Assembly: GCA_031397815.1 (NCBI GenBank)
Contig: JANNMJ010000045.1
Location: forward strand, 1 to 49,687
Direction: 5' to 3'
Origin: JANNMJ01 sp031397815
Lineage (GTDB): Bacteria; Bacteroidota; Bacteroidia; Cytophagales; Hymenobacteraceae
DNA length: 49,687 nucleotides
Part shown: in pieces, positions 40,496 to 49,320 of the stretch
How positions within the stretch are numbered: the first letter of the stretch is position 1
Layout of the letters: each line of letters opens with the position of its first letter
Translations under genes and position numbers: made by a program
Notes under the pieces: generated by a model
Told to the model about the DNA's origin: nothing
Seen by the model: only the letters and a program-made list of their open reading frames with translations
The model's database searches: none

Positions 40496-42883
40496 TTATT
40501 CGCCTATTACCGCGATTTTACTGATGCAGGTATTATTGCCGTCGGCATCAGAGGAATAGGCGAGGTAAACGCCGGTCCGGACGCGACGGCCGTTGTAATC
40601 CTTGGTGTTCCAGACAGCGCGGCTGCCGTTGGCGGTGGTTTGATAGACGAGTTGACCGGCGATGTCGGTGATTTTGACGATAGCGCCGCCCGTGAGGCCG
40701 TCAATCGCTACTTCGCCGCTGAAACGGGCAGGGACGGGGTTCGGGAAAATGGTGGTGCACTCACTGGGCTTGCCGTCGGCGGGCGGCTCGGTGGCGGTGC
40801 CGCGGAACGAGACCAAGCCGCGGTCGGTGCCGATGAAGACTTCGCCGGTGACGCCGTTTACCGTGAGGCTGTTCATCAGGATGCTGTTCGATGGTAGGGG
40901 CGAATTGTTTACCGTGTAGTGCGCGATGGCTTCGTCGCCGTCTTCGTTGAAGAGGTAAACGCCGTCGTCGGTGCCGATCCATTTGCGGTTGGCGCCGTCG
41001 ACGGCGATGGCGCGGATGAGCTGCCCGTCGAGCAGCGGGCGGCGGTCAACGATGGGCTGGCGGGCGGTGTAGGCTTGGTTGATTGGGAAGACGGACGCGG
41101 TGTTGTAGCAGACTTGGACGCCTTTGCTGGTCCCGACCCAGATATCGCCTTTGCGGTCTTTCACCAGACAATGCACATCACCGACCAAACCGCCGCTGCT
41201 GGCGCTCGTCGAGAGGGTGCGCGCCTGGCCGGTGCGGTCGTCATAAACGATAATACCGTCGCTACCGGCGCGGGAGGAGAAGCCGGAGAACCACTTAAAC
41301 CCGTTGTCATCAATCACCACAAATTGCCGTTTCGTGGCCCCTGAATAACCCACCAAATGCGCTTGAAACGCGCGGGTAGACGGATTAAACGAATAAAGCC
41401 CCGGCGCAGTCAAGCGATCATTCACAAAATTCACGAGCCAGACGATGCCTTGCGCATCCACGGCCAAGCCGGTTACGCGGGTGTAGCCCGGCGCATTTCC
41501 GGGGACGGCATCGGCGGGTTGAAGCGGCGAATTGCTCTCGTCGAAAGTGTCGAAGCTGCCCGGCCCGGCCCACTCAATCAGGCCCCGGCCGTAAGAGCCG
41601 ATGTAGAGCTTCTGATTGACGGGGTTCCAAGCGCCCACGCTGAGGTTGAGGTCGTGGGAGGTGAAATATTGATTGGCGCCGGGCAGCAGGGCGGCGCTAT
41701 AGTTTTCCCAGCGGCCTTCGTGAAACCGCCCAAAACCGACCGAGCGGTTCGTGCCGCCGGTTCCGCTGTTGTAACCGCCGCCGAACGCGTAAGTATCACC
41801 CCCGACGGTTGTCGTCGAGAAATTGAGGTTGGTGAGCGGGCCGTTTGGCGCAATCACGGCAATGGTGGCGCCGGTGGTGGCATTGACCTGCAACAAGCCT
41901 TTGGAATTATCGGCGAGATAATACGTGGCATCCCGGCCCGGCAGGGCTTGATAAATATCCCCTTGACCGGCCGCGAAGCTAGTTTTCGTGCCGTTGGCCT
42001 GAAAAATCGCCACCTCCGTATTCGTGATTTGCGCCATCGGGTCGAATCTATTCTGCGCCACTGCCAGCACCCCACGGCCCACCGTCAGCGACGGGATGCG
42101 GAAAGTGCTGCCGCTGAGCGCATCGACTTGCGACCAGCTATTGCCGTTGCGGCGCAGCAGGCCCGAGTAGTCCTGCACGGCGTAGATATGGCCCGCGAAA
42201 GCCGCAATGGACGGGCAGTTGGCGGTATTCGGGAAGCGCTGCCAACGGCTGAAATCGAGGAGATTGTCGCGCATATCGCCGCCGATGATGCCGTCGGTGG
42301 TGGTGGCGTAGAGGCTGTCGCGGAGGACGGCGGTGCTGAGGATGCGGACTGTTTGCCCAGCTGGGCCGAGGCCCGCGAACGTGTTGGCTACTTCGAGGCG
42401 CCGCAAATCAACCTCCACTACACCGAATGAGCACGCCAGATAGGCGCGCCCCCCGACGGCAGTAATCGAGGAAATGAACTTGTCGCCGATGATGTCTTTG
42501 CGCTTGATATCGGTCAGGTTCGTGATCTGGCCGGAGCGCGGGTTGAACAGGTCGATGTTCGTGTCGGAATAGCCTATGACGATTTGACTCGTGGCCGAAT
42601 CGAAAGCGAGGGCCGCGACGCTGACATCGGAGAAGCCATCCTGCTTCGAGAGCGTGCGGACGGTGTTATCGGTGAGATCATATCGGAAGAAACCGAACTC
42701 ACCGGCGGCGTAAATCGTGTTATCGACCTCCAGCACGCGGTTGGCGCTGGCGCCGGGAACGTGAAGCTGCCACTGCCCAATAGGTACCTGCGCGGCAATC
42801 GGCGTCGATTTCAGCCCTCCCCCAACCAGCAGGAGCGCGAACGACCAGTAACGTAACAATGAGGCGAGGCGAGGACGGAGCAT
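40496..42883 (-). CDS. porZ: PorZ-like type IX secretion system component
   Basis: 795 residues. Signal peptide 1-32 (PIAAQ). The start of the mature protein (IGQWQLHVPGASANRVLEV) and the SKQDGFSDVSVAALAF and IGYSDTNIDLF segments are typical of PorZ. Two beta-propellers (about 35-360 and 370-690) have blades such as KWIGTDDGVYLFNEDGD. A C-terminal sorting-like domain follows (about 700-795: TTIFPNPVPARFSG, RVRTGVYLAYSS). In Porphyromonas, PorZ sits at the surface in the attachment complex and delivers A-LPS to the sortase PorU. It supports use of the five T9SS cargo proteins in this window. Confidence 0.8.
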   Translation of the reverse strand: MLRPRLASLLRYWSFALLLVGGGLKSTPIAAQVPIGQWQLHVPGASANRVLEVDNTIYAAGEFGFFRYDLTDNTVRTLSKQDGFSDVSVAALAFDSATSQIVIGYSDTNIDLFNPRSGQITNLTDIKRKDIIGDKFISSITAVGGRAYLACSFGVVEVDLRRLEVANTFAGLGPAGQTVRILSTAVLRDSLYATTTDGIIGGDMRDNLLDFSRWQRFPNTANCPSIAAFAGHIYAVQDYSGLLRRNGNSWSQVDALSGSTFRIPSLTVGRGVLAVAQNRFDPMAQITNTEVAIFQANGTKTSFAAGQGDIYQALPGRDATYYLADNSKGLLQVNATTGATIAVIAPNGPLTNLNFSTTTVGGDTYAFGGGYNSGTGGTNRSVGFGRFHEGRWENYSAALLPGANQYFTSHDLNLSVGAWNPVNQKLYIGSYGRGLIEWAGPGSFDTFDESNSPLQPADAVPGNAPGYTRVTGLAVDAQGIVWLVNFVNDRLTAPGLYSFNPSTRAFQAHLVGYSGATKRQFVVIDDNGFKWFSGFSSRAGSDGIIVYDDRTGQARTLSTSASSGGLVGDVHCLVKDRKGDIWVGTSKGVQVCYNTASVFPINQAYTARQPIVDRRPLLDGQLIRAIAVDGANRKWIGTDDGVYLFNEDGDEAIAHYTVNNSPLPSNSILMNSLTVNGVTGEVFIGTDRGLVSFRGTATEPPADGKPSECTTIFPNPVPARFSGEVAIDGLTGGAIVKITDIAGQLVYQTTANGSRAVWNTKDYNGRRVRTGVYLAYSSDADGNNTCISKIAVIGE

Positions 42884-43043
42884 AGACGAAGGAAAGCGGG
42901 GCCGACGGAATCAGAAGAGAACAGGAGTCGAAAGAAATCAGTCGAAAATCAATCGAAAAGAAGCGAGAAGATACGGGCCAGAAGCGCGGCCCGAAAGCCT
43001 GACTGCTACCTGACTGCTAAACGACAGTCAGCGGCAAAAGCGT

Positions 43044-43622
43044 TTACAGCGGATGCTCTTTCTGCTGCTGACCTTCGAGAAAACACGCGCGGCAGCGGGC
43101 CTCGTAGCTATCGGTCTCGCCGAGGAGGACGCGGGCTTCGGAAGCGGCGAGGCGGAAGGAGTACGCGGCGGGGTCGCCGCAGCGGACGCAGACGGCGTGA
43201 ACTTTCGTCACGTACTCGGCGACGGCTAGGAGGGCGGGCATTGGGCCGAAGGGGCGGCCGGCAAAGTCCATATCCAGCCCGGCGCAGATGACGCGGATGC
43301 CGCGGTCGGCGAGCTGATTGCAGACTTCGGGCAGCGCAGAGTCGAAAAACTGCACCTCGTCAATCCCCACCACATCGCACCCGGCGCCGAGAAGGAGCAG
43401 GTCGGAAGCGAACTGAATCGGGGTGGAGCGGATGGACGTTTGATTGTGCGACACCACGTCGTACTCGTGGTACCGGGTATCGAGGGCGGGCTTGAAGATT
43501 TCGACGTGCTGGCGCGCGATTCGGGCGCGGGTCAGGCGCCGAATCAGCTCCTCGGTCTTCCCCGAAAACATCGACCCGCAAATCACCTCCAACCACCCCC
43601 GACGGGCGGGCGGCGCGGGCAT
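43044..43622 (-). CDS. tdk: Thymidine kinase, type II
   Basis: 192 residues from ATG 43622; a long open frame upstream overlaps the ferredoxin gene and is not part of the enzyme. Walker A is GSMFSGKTEEL at 16-26, Walker B and the catalytic base are in GIDEVQFF (Asp88, Glu89). Zinc cysteines are in CVRCGDPA and CRACF. It phosphorylates thymidine with ATP for dTMP salvage. It lies 71 bases downstream of the ferredoxin gene. Confidence 0.93.
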   Translation of the reverse strand: MPAPPARRGWLEVICGSMFSGKTEELIRRLTRARIARQHVEIFKPALDTRYHEYDVVSHNQTSIRSTPIQFASDLLLLGAGCDVVGIDEVQFFDSALPEVCNQLADRGIRVICAGLDMDFAGRPFGPMPALLAVAEYVTKVHAVCVRCGDPAAYSFRLAASEARVLLGETDSYEARCRACFLEGQQQKEHPL

Positions 43623-43693
43623 ATGCGCGTCGGCGGGGGTCGGACGGAGCGTGAGGCGGGGTTCGAGGAAGAGCGACAAGGCAGTGGAAAAAG

Positions 43694-44032
43694 CTACGAG
43701 TACTGAAGATGCGGCAGCCGGCCCTCGGGCGGCACCGTGCCGCGAAGTTCGGCGGTAGGCGGCGTGTCGGGCGGCAGCACCGTCTGGCACGCCAGCCGAC
43801 TGCCGGGCGGCAAGCGCCCCAAAGTTCGGAAACGCTCCTCGGCGGCGGTGAGCGGCGGAAGGTTTTCGGCGCCGCTGAGCACGTCGAGGCGGCAGGTGGT
43901 GCAGCGTCCGCGTCCGCCGCAGGCGTGCATCCAATCCAAACCGGCAGCTTGGATGGCGAGAAGCAACGTCTGGCCGGGCGCCACGTACACCCGCGCCGGG
44001 GGCCGCTGATTGAGGATGTCCAGATGGGGCAT
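43694..44032 (-). CDS. 2Fe-2S ferredoxin
   Basis: 112 residues from ATG 44032. A plant-type beta-grasp ferredoxin: cluster ligands Cys38, Cys44 and Cys47 in HACGGRGRCTTC and Cys82 in LACQTVL. RVYVAPGQTLLLAIQAAG gives the N-terminal strands. It carries electrons in the cytoplasm; the partner is unknown. Not the Isc-type adrenodoxin-like protein judging from its distance from the isc genes and its C-terminal tail. Divergent from the 44105 gene over 72 bases. Confidence 0.87.
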   Translation of the reverse strand: MPHLDILNQRPPARVYVAPGQTLLLAIQAAGLDWMHACGGRGRCTTCRLDVLSGAENLPPLTAAEERFRTLGRLPPGSRLACQTVLPPDTPPTAELRGTVPPEGRLPHLQYS

Positions 44033-44104
44033 AACGGGCGGGAAAAGCGGGTTTCGGCGCTGCGTGTCGTAGCTTGCCCCTGATTTCGAGACGTTGCTTT
44101 TTTG

Positions 44105-45325
44105 ATGGAAGACAAAGTTACGCCGGCCCGTCTGGCAGCCTACGCCGCCCGGTTTGCCCGGCGCGCAACCCAAACCGCCCTTGCCGGGGCTGAGGCCGTA
44201 GAAGGCCCTGCCCTGCTCACGCTTACGCCCGTTCGGCAGATCAATCTGCTGGTGCTCCACAGCCTGCTTTACCGCTGGAAGCTGGAAGCGGCCCGCCTGC
44301 GCTCGCCGTATTTCGATTACGAAAAACCCGCCGTTCAGGAAGCGTTGCAGGCGCTGATGGCGACGCTCTCGCGCCATATCCGCGTGCAGCGGGCCGAGCT
44401 GGAAGCCCTCGTGACGGAAGCCGTGACTGATGCCATCGGTCTCGCCCTCGACCCCGCCGCCACTTACGGCAGCCGTTTCGTCACCGACGAAGACGCCGCC
44501 GCCCTCACCCTCGACACGCTCCGCGCCGACCTTAAGTACGTGGAAGTCAACAAGCCGCTCCTCGAAGCGTTCGTCGGCAGCCTGCCGAATGGCGGTTTGG
44601 ATCGGACGGGGATTCTGAGCCGCTTGAAGCTCTACACCACGGCGCATTTCCGCGATGTGGCCTCGCCGGATGAGCTGTTGAGCCAGCTCAACGCCATCGA
44701 GCCGGTCACGCTCGCCGAGCTGCGGCAACCCGCCGAGGCGGCGGCGCGGCCGGTAGCTGCGGCGCCAGTTGCGGCTCCGGCGGCTCCGGCACCTGCTCCA
44801 GTTGTGGCAGCGCCGCCGGTTGCTGCTCCTGCTCCAGCACCGATTCCTGCGCCCGCGCCGGTTGCGGCTGCTCCGGCGCCGGTTGCTCCGGCTCCGGCTC
44901 CAGCCCCGGCGCCCGCGCCAACGGCTCCCGCTCCCGCAGCTCACCGGCCGAATACGGCGCCTGACAATCAGCCGACGCCGTTGCACGAGAAGCTGCGGCA
45001 GGACAACGAGAAGGTCAATCTCAACGACCAGCTTCGGAACAAAACACCGCACGCGCCGGGCTTGGCCGAGGTGCTCGAAACGAAGGCGAAAGTGGCGAAC
45101 ATCGTCAGCGGCATTTCGCTCAATCAGAAGATTTCGTTCATCAACGAGCTGTTCGACAATGATCGAACGGCCTATGATGCGGCGATTCAACAGCTCGACG
45201 CCCAGCCGACGGCCGATGCGGCGCGGGCGTTCGTGAATGGCCCGCTAGCGGCTAGTCAGAAGTGGGCGGGCAAGGAAGAGCACGTCCAGCGGCTGCTGCG
45301 CGTGATTGACCGGAAGTTTGCTTAG
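44105..45325 (+). CDS. Unknown two-domain protein with Pro/Ala linker
   Basis: 406 residues, ATG 44105 (a TTG directly before it is also in frame). An alpha-helical N-terminal domain (about 1-205) has LLTLTPVRQINLLVLHSLLY, VEVNKPLLEAFVG and DELLSQLNAIEP. A Pro/Ala-rich linker (about 210-280) follows, then a C-terminal domain (about 290-406: LHEKLRQDN, GISLNQKISFINELFDNDRT, AFVNGPLA). The C-terminal pattern of 'isLNqkisFINELFxxDxxaYdxAi' occurs in other Bacteroidota proteins of unknown role. It has no signal peptide. A CATTGCGAGG element starts 24 bases after the stop. Confidence 0.62.
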   Translation: MEDKVTPARLAAYAARFARRATQTALAGAEAVEGPALLTLTPVRQINLLVLHSLLYRWKLEAARLRSPYFDYEKPAVQEALQALMATLSRHIRVQRAELEALVTEAVTDAIGLALDPAATYGSRFVTDEDAAALTLDTLRADLKYVEVNKPLLEAFVGSLPNGGLDRTGILSRLKLYTTAHFRDVASPDELLSQLNAIEPVTLAELRQPAEAAARPVAAAPVAAPAAPAPAPVVAAPPVAAPAPAPIPAPAPVAAAPAPVAPAPAPAPAPAPTAPAPAAHRPNTAPDNQPTPLHEKLRQDNEKVNLNDQLRNKTPHAPGLAEVLETKAKVANIVSGISLNQKISFINELFDNDRTAYDAAIQQLDAQPTADAARAFVNGPLAASQKWAGKEEHVQRLLRVIDRKFA

Positions 45326-45348
45326 GTCTTTTTGAAATCAACCAGTGC

Positions 45349-45490
45349 TTTGTCATTGCGAGGAGGAGGCTCTGCGACGACGAAGCAATCCTCGTTAGCT
45401 CGGCTCGGCGGCTCAGCAAACGTGCCTATCCTACGAGGATTGCTTTGCCGCGCTTCGCTCGCAACCGCAAAGCCTCCTCGCAATGACAAA
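45349..45490. repeat. TTTGTCATTGCGAGG inverted-repeat element, copy 3
   Basis: A 142-base member with ends TTTGTCATTGCGAGGAGG and CCTCCTCGCAATGACAAA and inner GAAGCAATCCTCGTTAGC / ACGAGGATTGC arms. It fills the region between the Pro/Ala-linker gene and the next membrane protein gene. Confidence 0.85.
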
Positions 45491-45533
45491 GTTTTCTGCA
45501 ATTCCTTCTGAATAGGCAATTGAAATCATCGCT

Positions 45534-46607
45534 TTGAACTCCCCGTCGAATTCTTTTTCGACCGCTGCGCAGCCAGCGTTGCTTCCGGCCTGGCCGTGGC
45601 GGCGCTGGCTGCTGGCTTTCGGGGTGGCGTTGACGGTGCTGGGCGGGCCGGCGTTCCCGACGTATCGGCACTATGATTTTTCGCACTCGCGCGATTCTCT
45701 TACTTACCTGCACTTAGCGCGGGGTCAGACGGCCGGGCAGTCGGTGACGCGCCGGTACCGAGTGGTGGTGCCCGCGTTGGCGGCGACCGTGGCGGCACCG
45801 TTGCGGGCGTTGAGTCCAGCTCCTCTCCCACCCGACCCACGCGACGATGCCCCCCTTCGGCTGGCGTTTTTTCTGGTGAATACCCTGCTACTTGCGGGTG
45901 CGGGCGCGCTGCTCTGGCGCACCGCCGAGGCGTATGGCGCCACGCCGCTGGCAGCCGGTTTGGGGGTGGCCGTGGCGCTCAGCAGCCGCTGGGCGACGTA
46001 TTCGGCGGCGCTGCCGCTGACGGATTCGCTGTATTGCTTGGTGTTTGCGCTGGCGCTTTACGGCGTCCGGACGCGGAGCTGGGCGGCGCTGGTGGCGTGC
46101 CTGCTGCTGGGGCCGTTAGCGAAAGAATCGTTCGTGTTCGTGGTGCCGTGGGTGCTGTGGTTTGGCCGACGGACGCTACCGTGGCCGGTGCTGTTAGCGC
46201 TGTTGGCGGGCGGGTTCGGGGCGGTGGCGGGGGCGCATCTGTGGGTCGATGCGCGTGCTGTGGGGGAACCCGCTGTTGCGGCCGGGAGCGTGCAAAACGC
46301 GCTGCATCACGTCGAAAACCTCACGTATTCGCTGCGGCGACTGTTTTCGGCGCACGGGGCGGCGGAGATGTTCAGCGTCTTCGGGTTCGGGTGGCTGCTG
46401 TTACTGGCCGGGCCGTGGCGCGGCCCGACGGGCTGGTGGGCGCACCTCGACGGGGCGGCGCGGTGGCTGCCGGTGGTGTTGGTGCCGCACCTGCTCCTCT
46501 CCGGCGATTTGGGGCGGATGAGCTACCTCGTGTTCCCGGTGTTCGGGGTGGCGGTGGCGCTGGTTTTCAGCGGTTGGGCGGGGCGGAACGTGCCCGCAGC
46601 GCGGTGA
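45534..46607 (+). CDS. Polytopic membrane protein, unknown function
   Basis: 357 residues, TTG start. About eight to nine hydrophobic helices (about 24-40, 77-90, 108-125, 135-148, 160-175, 180-205, 212-232, 280-300, 330-350). The first outside loop has HYDFSHSRDSLTYLHLARG, followed by VTRRYRVVVPALAA, an arrangement seen in GT-C-like or EpsG-like membrane proteins with an acidic first loop (Asp54). No catalytic motif is proven. It converges with and overlaps the next gene by 41 bases. Assignment to a glycosyltransferase is inference. Confidence 0.55.
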   Translation: MNSPSNSFSTAAQPALLPAWPWRRWLLAFGVALTVLGGPAFPTYRHYDFSHSRDSLTYLHLARGQTAGQSVTRRYRVVVPALAATVAAPLRALSPAPLPPDPRDDAPLRLAFFLVNTLLLAGAGALLWRTAEAYGATPLAAGLGVAVALSSRWATYSAALPLTDSLYCLVFALALYGVRTRSWAALVACLLLGPLAKESFVFVVPWVLWFGRRTLPWPVLLALLAGGFGAVAGAHLWVDARAVGEPAVAAGSVQNALHHVENLTYSLRRLFSAHGAAEMFSVFGFGWLLLLAGPWRGPTGWWAHLDGAARWLPVVLVPHLLLSGDLGRMSYLVFPVFGVAVALVFSGWAGRNVPAAR

Positions 46608-48117
46608 GATAGCGCGGCCGGATGTCGTAGGCGAGGGTATCGGTGCGGGTTTGGGTGAAGGGTTGCAGCAGGGCGTCGTCGTGGTTTTCGGCGGTGAGAC
46701 TGGCGCGGTCGGTGAGGGGGGCGGCGCCGAGGGCGTCGGTGTAGGCGGGTTGGCCGGTGGCGCGAATCAGGGAATCTAGCCAGGCGTGGAAGCGCGGCGC
46801 GTCGGCGTGGTGCCGCTGGGTCCAGAGGGTGGGCGCGGGGTAGAGATTCGGCCACAGAAACTGCCCTGTGCGGTAGGTGAGTTGGTTTTCGGGGAGATGC
46901 TGGTCGGTGAGCAGGAACGCGGCGCGCGGTGCGGCCTGAATCCGGGTGAGGAGGGTTTCGGAGAGATTCAGCGTCAGAAAGTGCTGTGGAAGGAGGCCGA
47001 ACGTCAGGTTCCAGACCAAAAGCGCGGCTCCGGCGGCCCACAGCGCGGGCTTGCGCCACTGCCCCCACGCGGCAGCCAGCACCGCCAACAGCGGCGGCAC
47101 CATCACCATGAACTCAGCATTGCCGTCATTAATGGCTGCGAATGCGACGTGCAGCACCAACACCAGCGCGTGCCCCCGCGCCACAAGCCGCTCGGAAACA
47201 GCTAATTCGCCCCCCACCCGACGGCGCCCCGCCCACATTCGACGCGCGCGCCACAGCAGCGCCAGCGTCAGCAGCACTGCCGCGCCCACCGGCACCGGAA
47301 ACGCCCGCGCCAGCGCCAACCCCGACCCGTGGACCTGCCCGAACGTCCGAATCAAGTTAATCGGCGTCAGCAGAAAGCTTTTCAGTCCGGCCGAGGGCGT
47401 GGCGCCATTCACCACGTAATCGTGGAAAATGAAGGTCGTGAGGCCGTTTGGTGTCAGCGGATAGCCTTCGTGGTGCGCGGCGATGAGGTACGTCAACGGC
47501 ACAATCAGCGCCGGGCCAACATACGCGAACGCCGCCCCCCACCGCAACGGCCGGCCCGCTAGCCAAGTCGTCAGCCCCAGCGCCAGCCACCACCAAACGT
47601 GAATCTGGTGCAGCAAACACGCGCCCGCCGTGAGCGCCCCCGCCAGCGCCACCCACCCCAACCGCTGCGTCTGCGCCCACCGGCACCACGCCACGCTACC
47701 GAGCAACGACACGAACAGCGGCGCCAGATACGCCTCATTCTCCGTAGCGAACCGCAAGAGTCCGAAGCTCGCGCCGACCACCAGTAGCAGCGGTGCAACG
47801 GGCGCCTCGTGCCCACCGCTCGCCCGCAGCACAGGCCGCAGCGCGAGCAGAATCCCCCCAAAGAGCAGCGCGTTCAGCCCTTTCAACCCCGCCAACACGT
47901 CCCAATCGGCGGGTAAAATCTGTGTCCACAGCACGCCCAGCGGGTTGTAGAGCAGGTGATGCGGCAGCAGCAAATCGTGCTGCCAGCGCACGCAAGCCGC
48001 ATAATACCACGCGTCGAGGGTGGAATTGGCGGTCGGGAGGAGGAGAACGAGAAGCGTCAGCGCCGCCACCACGAGTCGTTCACCCCACCCACGGGCATCT
48101 GTAGCGGTTTGCTTCAC
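46567..48117 (-). CDS. Polytopic membrane protein, GT39/GT-C-like
   Basis: 516 residues, GTG start. About ten helices occupy the first 380 residues, and the remaining 130 form a soluble tail outside (LLTDQHLPENQLTYRTGQF). The first loop carries STLDAWYYAACVRW with an Asp, then LLLPHHLLYNPLG; FATENEAYLAP and LHQIHVWWWLALG are in helix-linked loops. The design, acidic first loop plus a C-terminal extracellular domain, resembles GT-C glycosyltransferases. Family membership is uncertain. It overlaps the convergent membrane gene by 41 bases. Confidence 0.55.
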   Translation of the reverse strand: MKQTATDARGWGERLVVAALTLLVLLLPTANSTLDAWYYAACVRWQHDLLLPHHLLYNPLGVLWTQILPADWDVLAGLKGLNALLFGGILLALRPVLRASGGHEAPVAPLLLVVGASFGLLRFATENEAYLAPLFVSLLGSVAWCRWAQTQRLGWVALAGALTAGACLLHQIHVWWWLALGLTTWLAGRPLRWGAAFAYVGPALIVPLTYLIAAHHEGYPLTPNGLTTFIFHDYVVNGATPSAGLKSFLLTPINLIRTFGQVHGSGLALARAFPVPVGAAVLLTLALLWRARRMWAGRRRVGGELAVSERLVARGHALVLVLHVAFAAINDGNAEFMVMVPPLLAVLAAAWGQWRKPALWAAGAALLVWNLTFGLLPQHFLTLNLSETLLTRIQAAPRAAFLLTDQHLPENQLTYRTGQFLWPNLYPAPTLWTQRHHADAPRFHAWLDSLIRATGQPAYTDALGAAPLTDRASLTAENHDDALLQPFTQTRTDTLAYDIRPRYLTALRARSAPPNR

Positions 48118-48168
48118 GGGTGCAAAGCAACGTCGGGCAGGGGTTTTTGGCGATTTGGGGGATTCGGT

Positions 48169-48930
48169 TTAGGAATCGGCCGAGGTATCGGTAGAAGGGT
48201 TTTGAATGGAAGCAAGTGGTGTCTCCACATCTTTCACATCCCCCACATCCCCTTTTACATCTTTCCTCTTCCGCGTGGCGGTTAGGTCAATCACTTCCCG
48301 AGCGCTAATCACCCGCACGAAGAATTCGGGCGCCTGCCGTTCATACTTCCGCAGGCTCGGCATCAGCTCATCTTTAACGAGGTCGGCGAGGGTATCGAAG
48401 TGCCGATTGACGGTAATCCGGACGGCGGCAATCTTGCCAACCTGCAAGCGCGGGCCATTCCGCTGCTGGTCATACGCATCGAAAGCGTCATCGAATTCCT
48501 GCAAGCGGGAAGCGCTTACGGCGTAGGCTTCGAGGGCGGCGGCGTGTTCGGTTAGCCGCTCCCGAAGCATGGTGGTGAGGCTGATGAGGCGCACGCCGGA
48601 TATATCCCTCAAATACGACTTGCTGAGTTGGCTCTCGGCCTGCAAAACGGCGTTTTTGTTCTTCGTGGCGTAGGCGAATAGGTCGCCAGCCAGCTCCGCC
48701 GCTACTGTAATAAGCTTGGTCTTCGCCGCCGTTTTGTCCTTCGTGACGCCCTTCGTGGGGTGTTCACCAATAATGCCCCGGTTCGCAACGATACCCTTTA
48801 CGGCGCGCTCGATGCGCTCTACGATGTCGCGGAAAGCCACATCTTGCTGGTAAATACTGGGGTCGCGCTTGAGCGCCTGATACAGATTGTCGTACGCGAG
48901 GTACCGGTTTTCCTGCCGTTGAGTCAGCAT
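48169..48930 (-). CDS. Helical unknown protein next to the second 21-bp array
   Basis: 253 residues, not recognised. Mostly alpha-helical: RYLAYDNLYQALKRDP, VAFRDIVERIERAVKGI, LITVAAELAGDLFAYATKN and FDTLADLVKDELMPSLRKYE. The C-terminal tail is low complexity, with DVKGDVGDVKDV encoded by short ACATC-type DNA repeats. No signal peptide, cysteine motif or nuclease motif. The start lies 94 bases from the first unit of the right-hand 21-bp array, but no link is shown. Confidence 0.55.
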   Translation of the reverse strand: MLTQRQENRYLAYDNLYQALKRDPSIYQQDVAFRDIVERIERAVKGIVANRGIIGEHPTKGVTKDKTAAKTKLITVAAELAGDLFAYATKNKNAVLQAESQLSKSYLRDISGVRLISLTTMLRERLTEHAAALEAYAVSASRLQEFDDAFDAYDQQRNGPRLQVGKIAAVRITVNRHFDTLADLVKDELMPSLRKYERQAPEFFVRVISAREVIDLTATRKRKDVKGDVGDVKDVETPLASIQNPSTDTSADS

Positions 48931-49024
48931 AACACAGAAAGAAAAGGGAAAAGGACAGCAGCTAGTCAGTCGCTAGGGAAGCGAGGACAAATAAAGCATC
49001 TATAAAGAAAACTTCAGCCGCCGG

Positions 49025-49276
49025 GTACGAATGCGACGCGGCCGTGTACGACATGTGCGCGGCCGTGTACGACATGTGCGCGATCGTGTACGACATGTGC
49101 GCGACCGTGTACGAGTTCAACGTGATCGTGTACGAGTTGAACGCGGCCGTTTACGACATGTGCGCGGCTGTGTACGAGTTCATCGTGATCGTGTACGACA
49201 TGTGCGCAGTCGTGTACGAAATGTGCGCGGCCGTGTACGGGTTGAACGTGACCCTGTACGTCCTACGCGCAAGCAG
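49025..49276. repeat. 21-bp tandem repeat array 2 (12 units)
   Basis: Twelve 21-base units in exact register, the first preceded by GG and the others by GT. Variable modules are GACATGTGCGCG (five units plus one variant), GAGTTCAACGTG or GAGTTCATCGTG (two) and GAGTTGAACGCG (one); the first and last units are degenerate. Tails follow the RRYCGT pattern. The array ends with GTACGCC and CTCAAACCC a few bases later, as in array 1. It lies beside a helical unknown gene and is followed by the same palindrome family as array 1. Confidence 0.85.
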
Positions 49277-49320
49277 GTACGCCCGTGCTCAAACCCTTAA
49301 GAACCGCGTTACCGGCGTTA

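Noticed and set aside
44033..45190. N-terminal extension of the ferredoxin frame
   Set aside because: It is antisense to the Pro/Ala-linker gene; the ferredoxin itself begins at the ATG at 44032.
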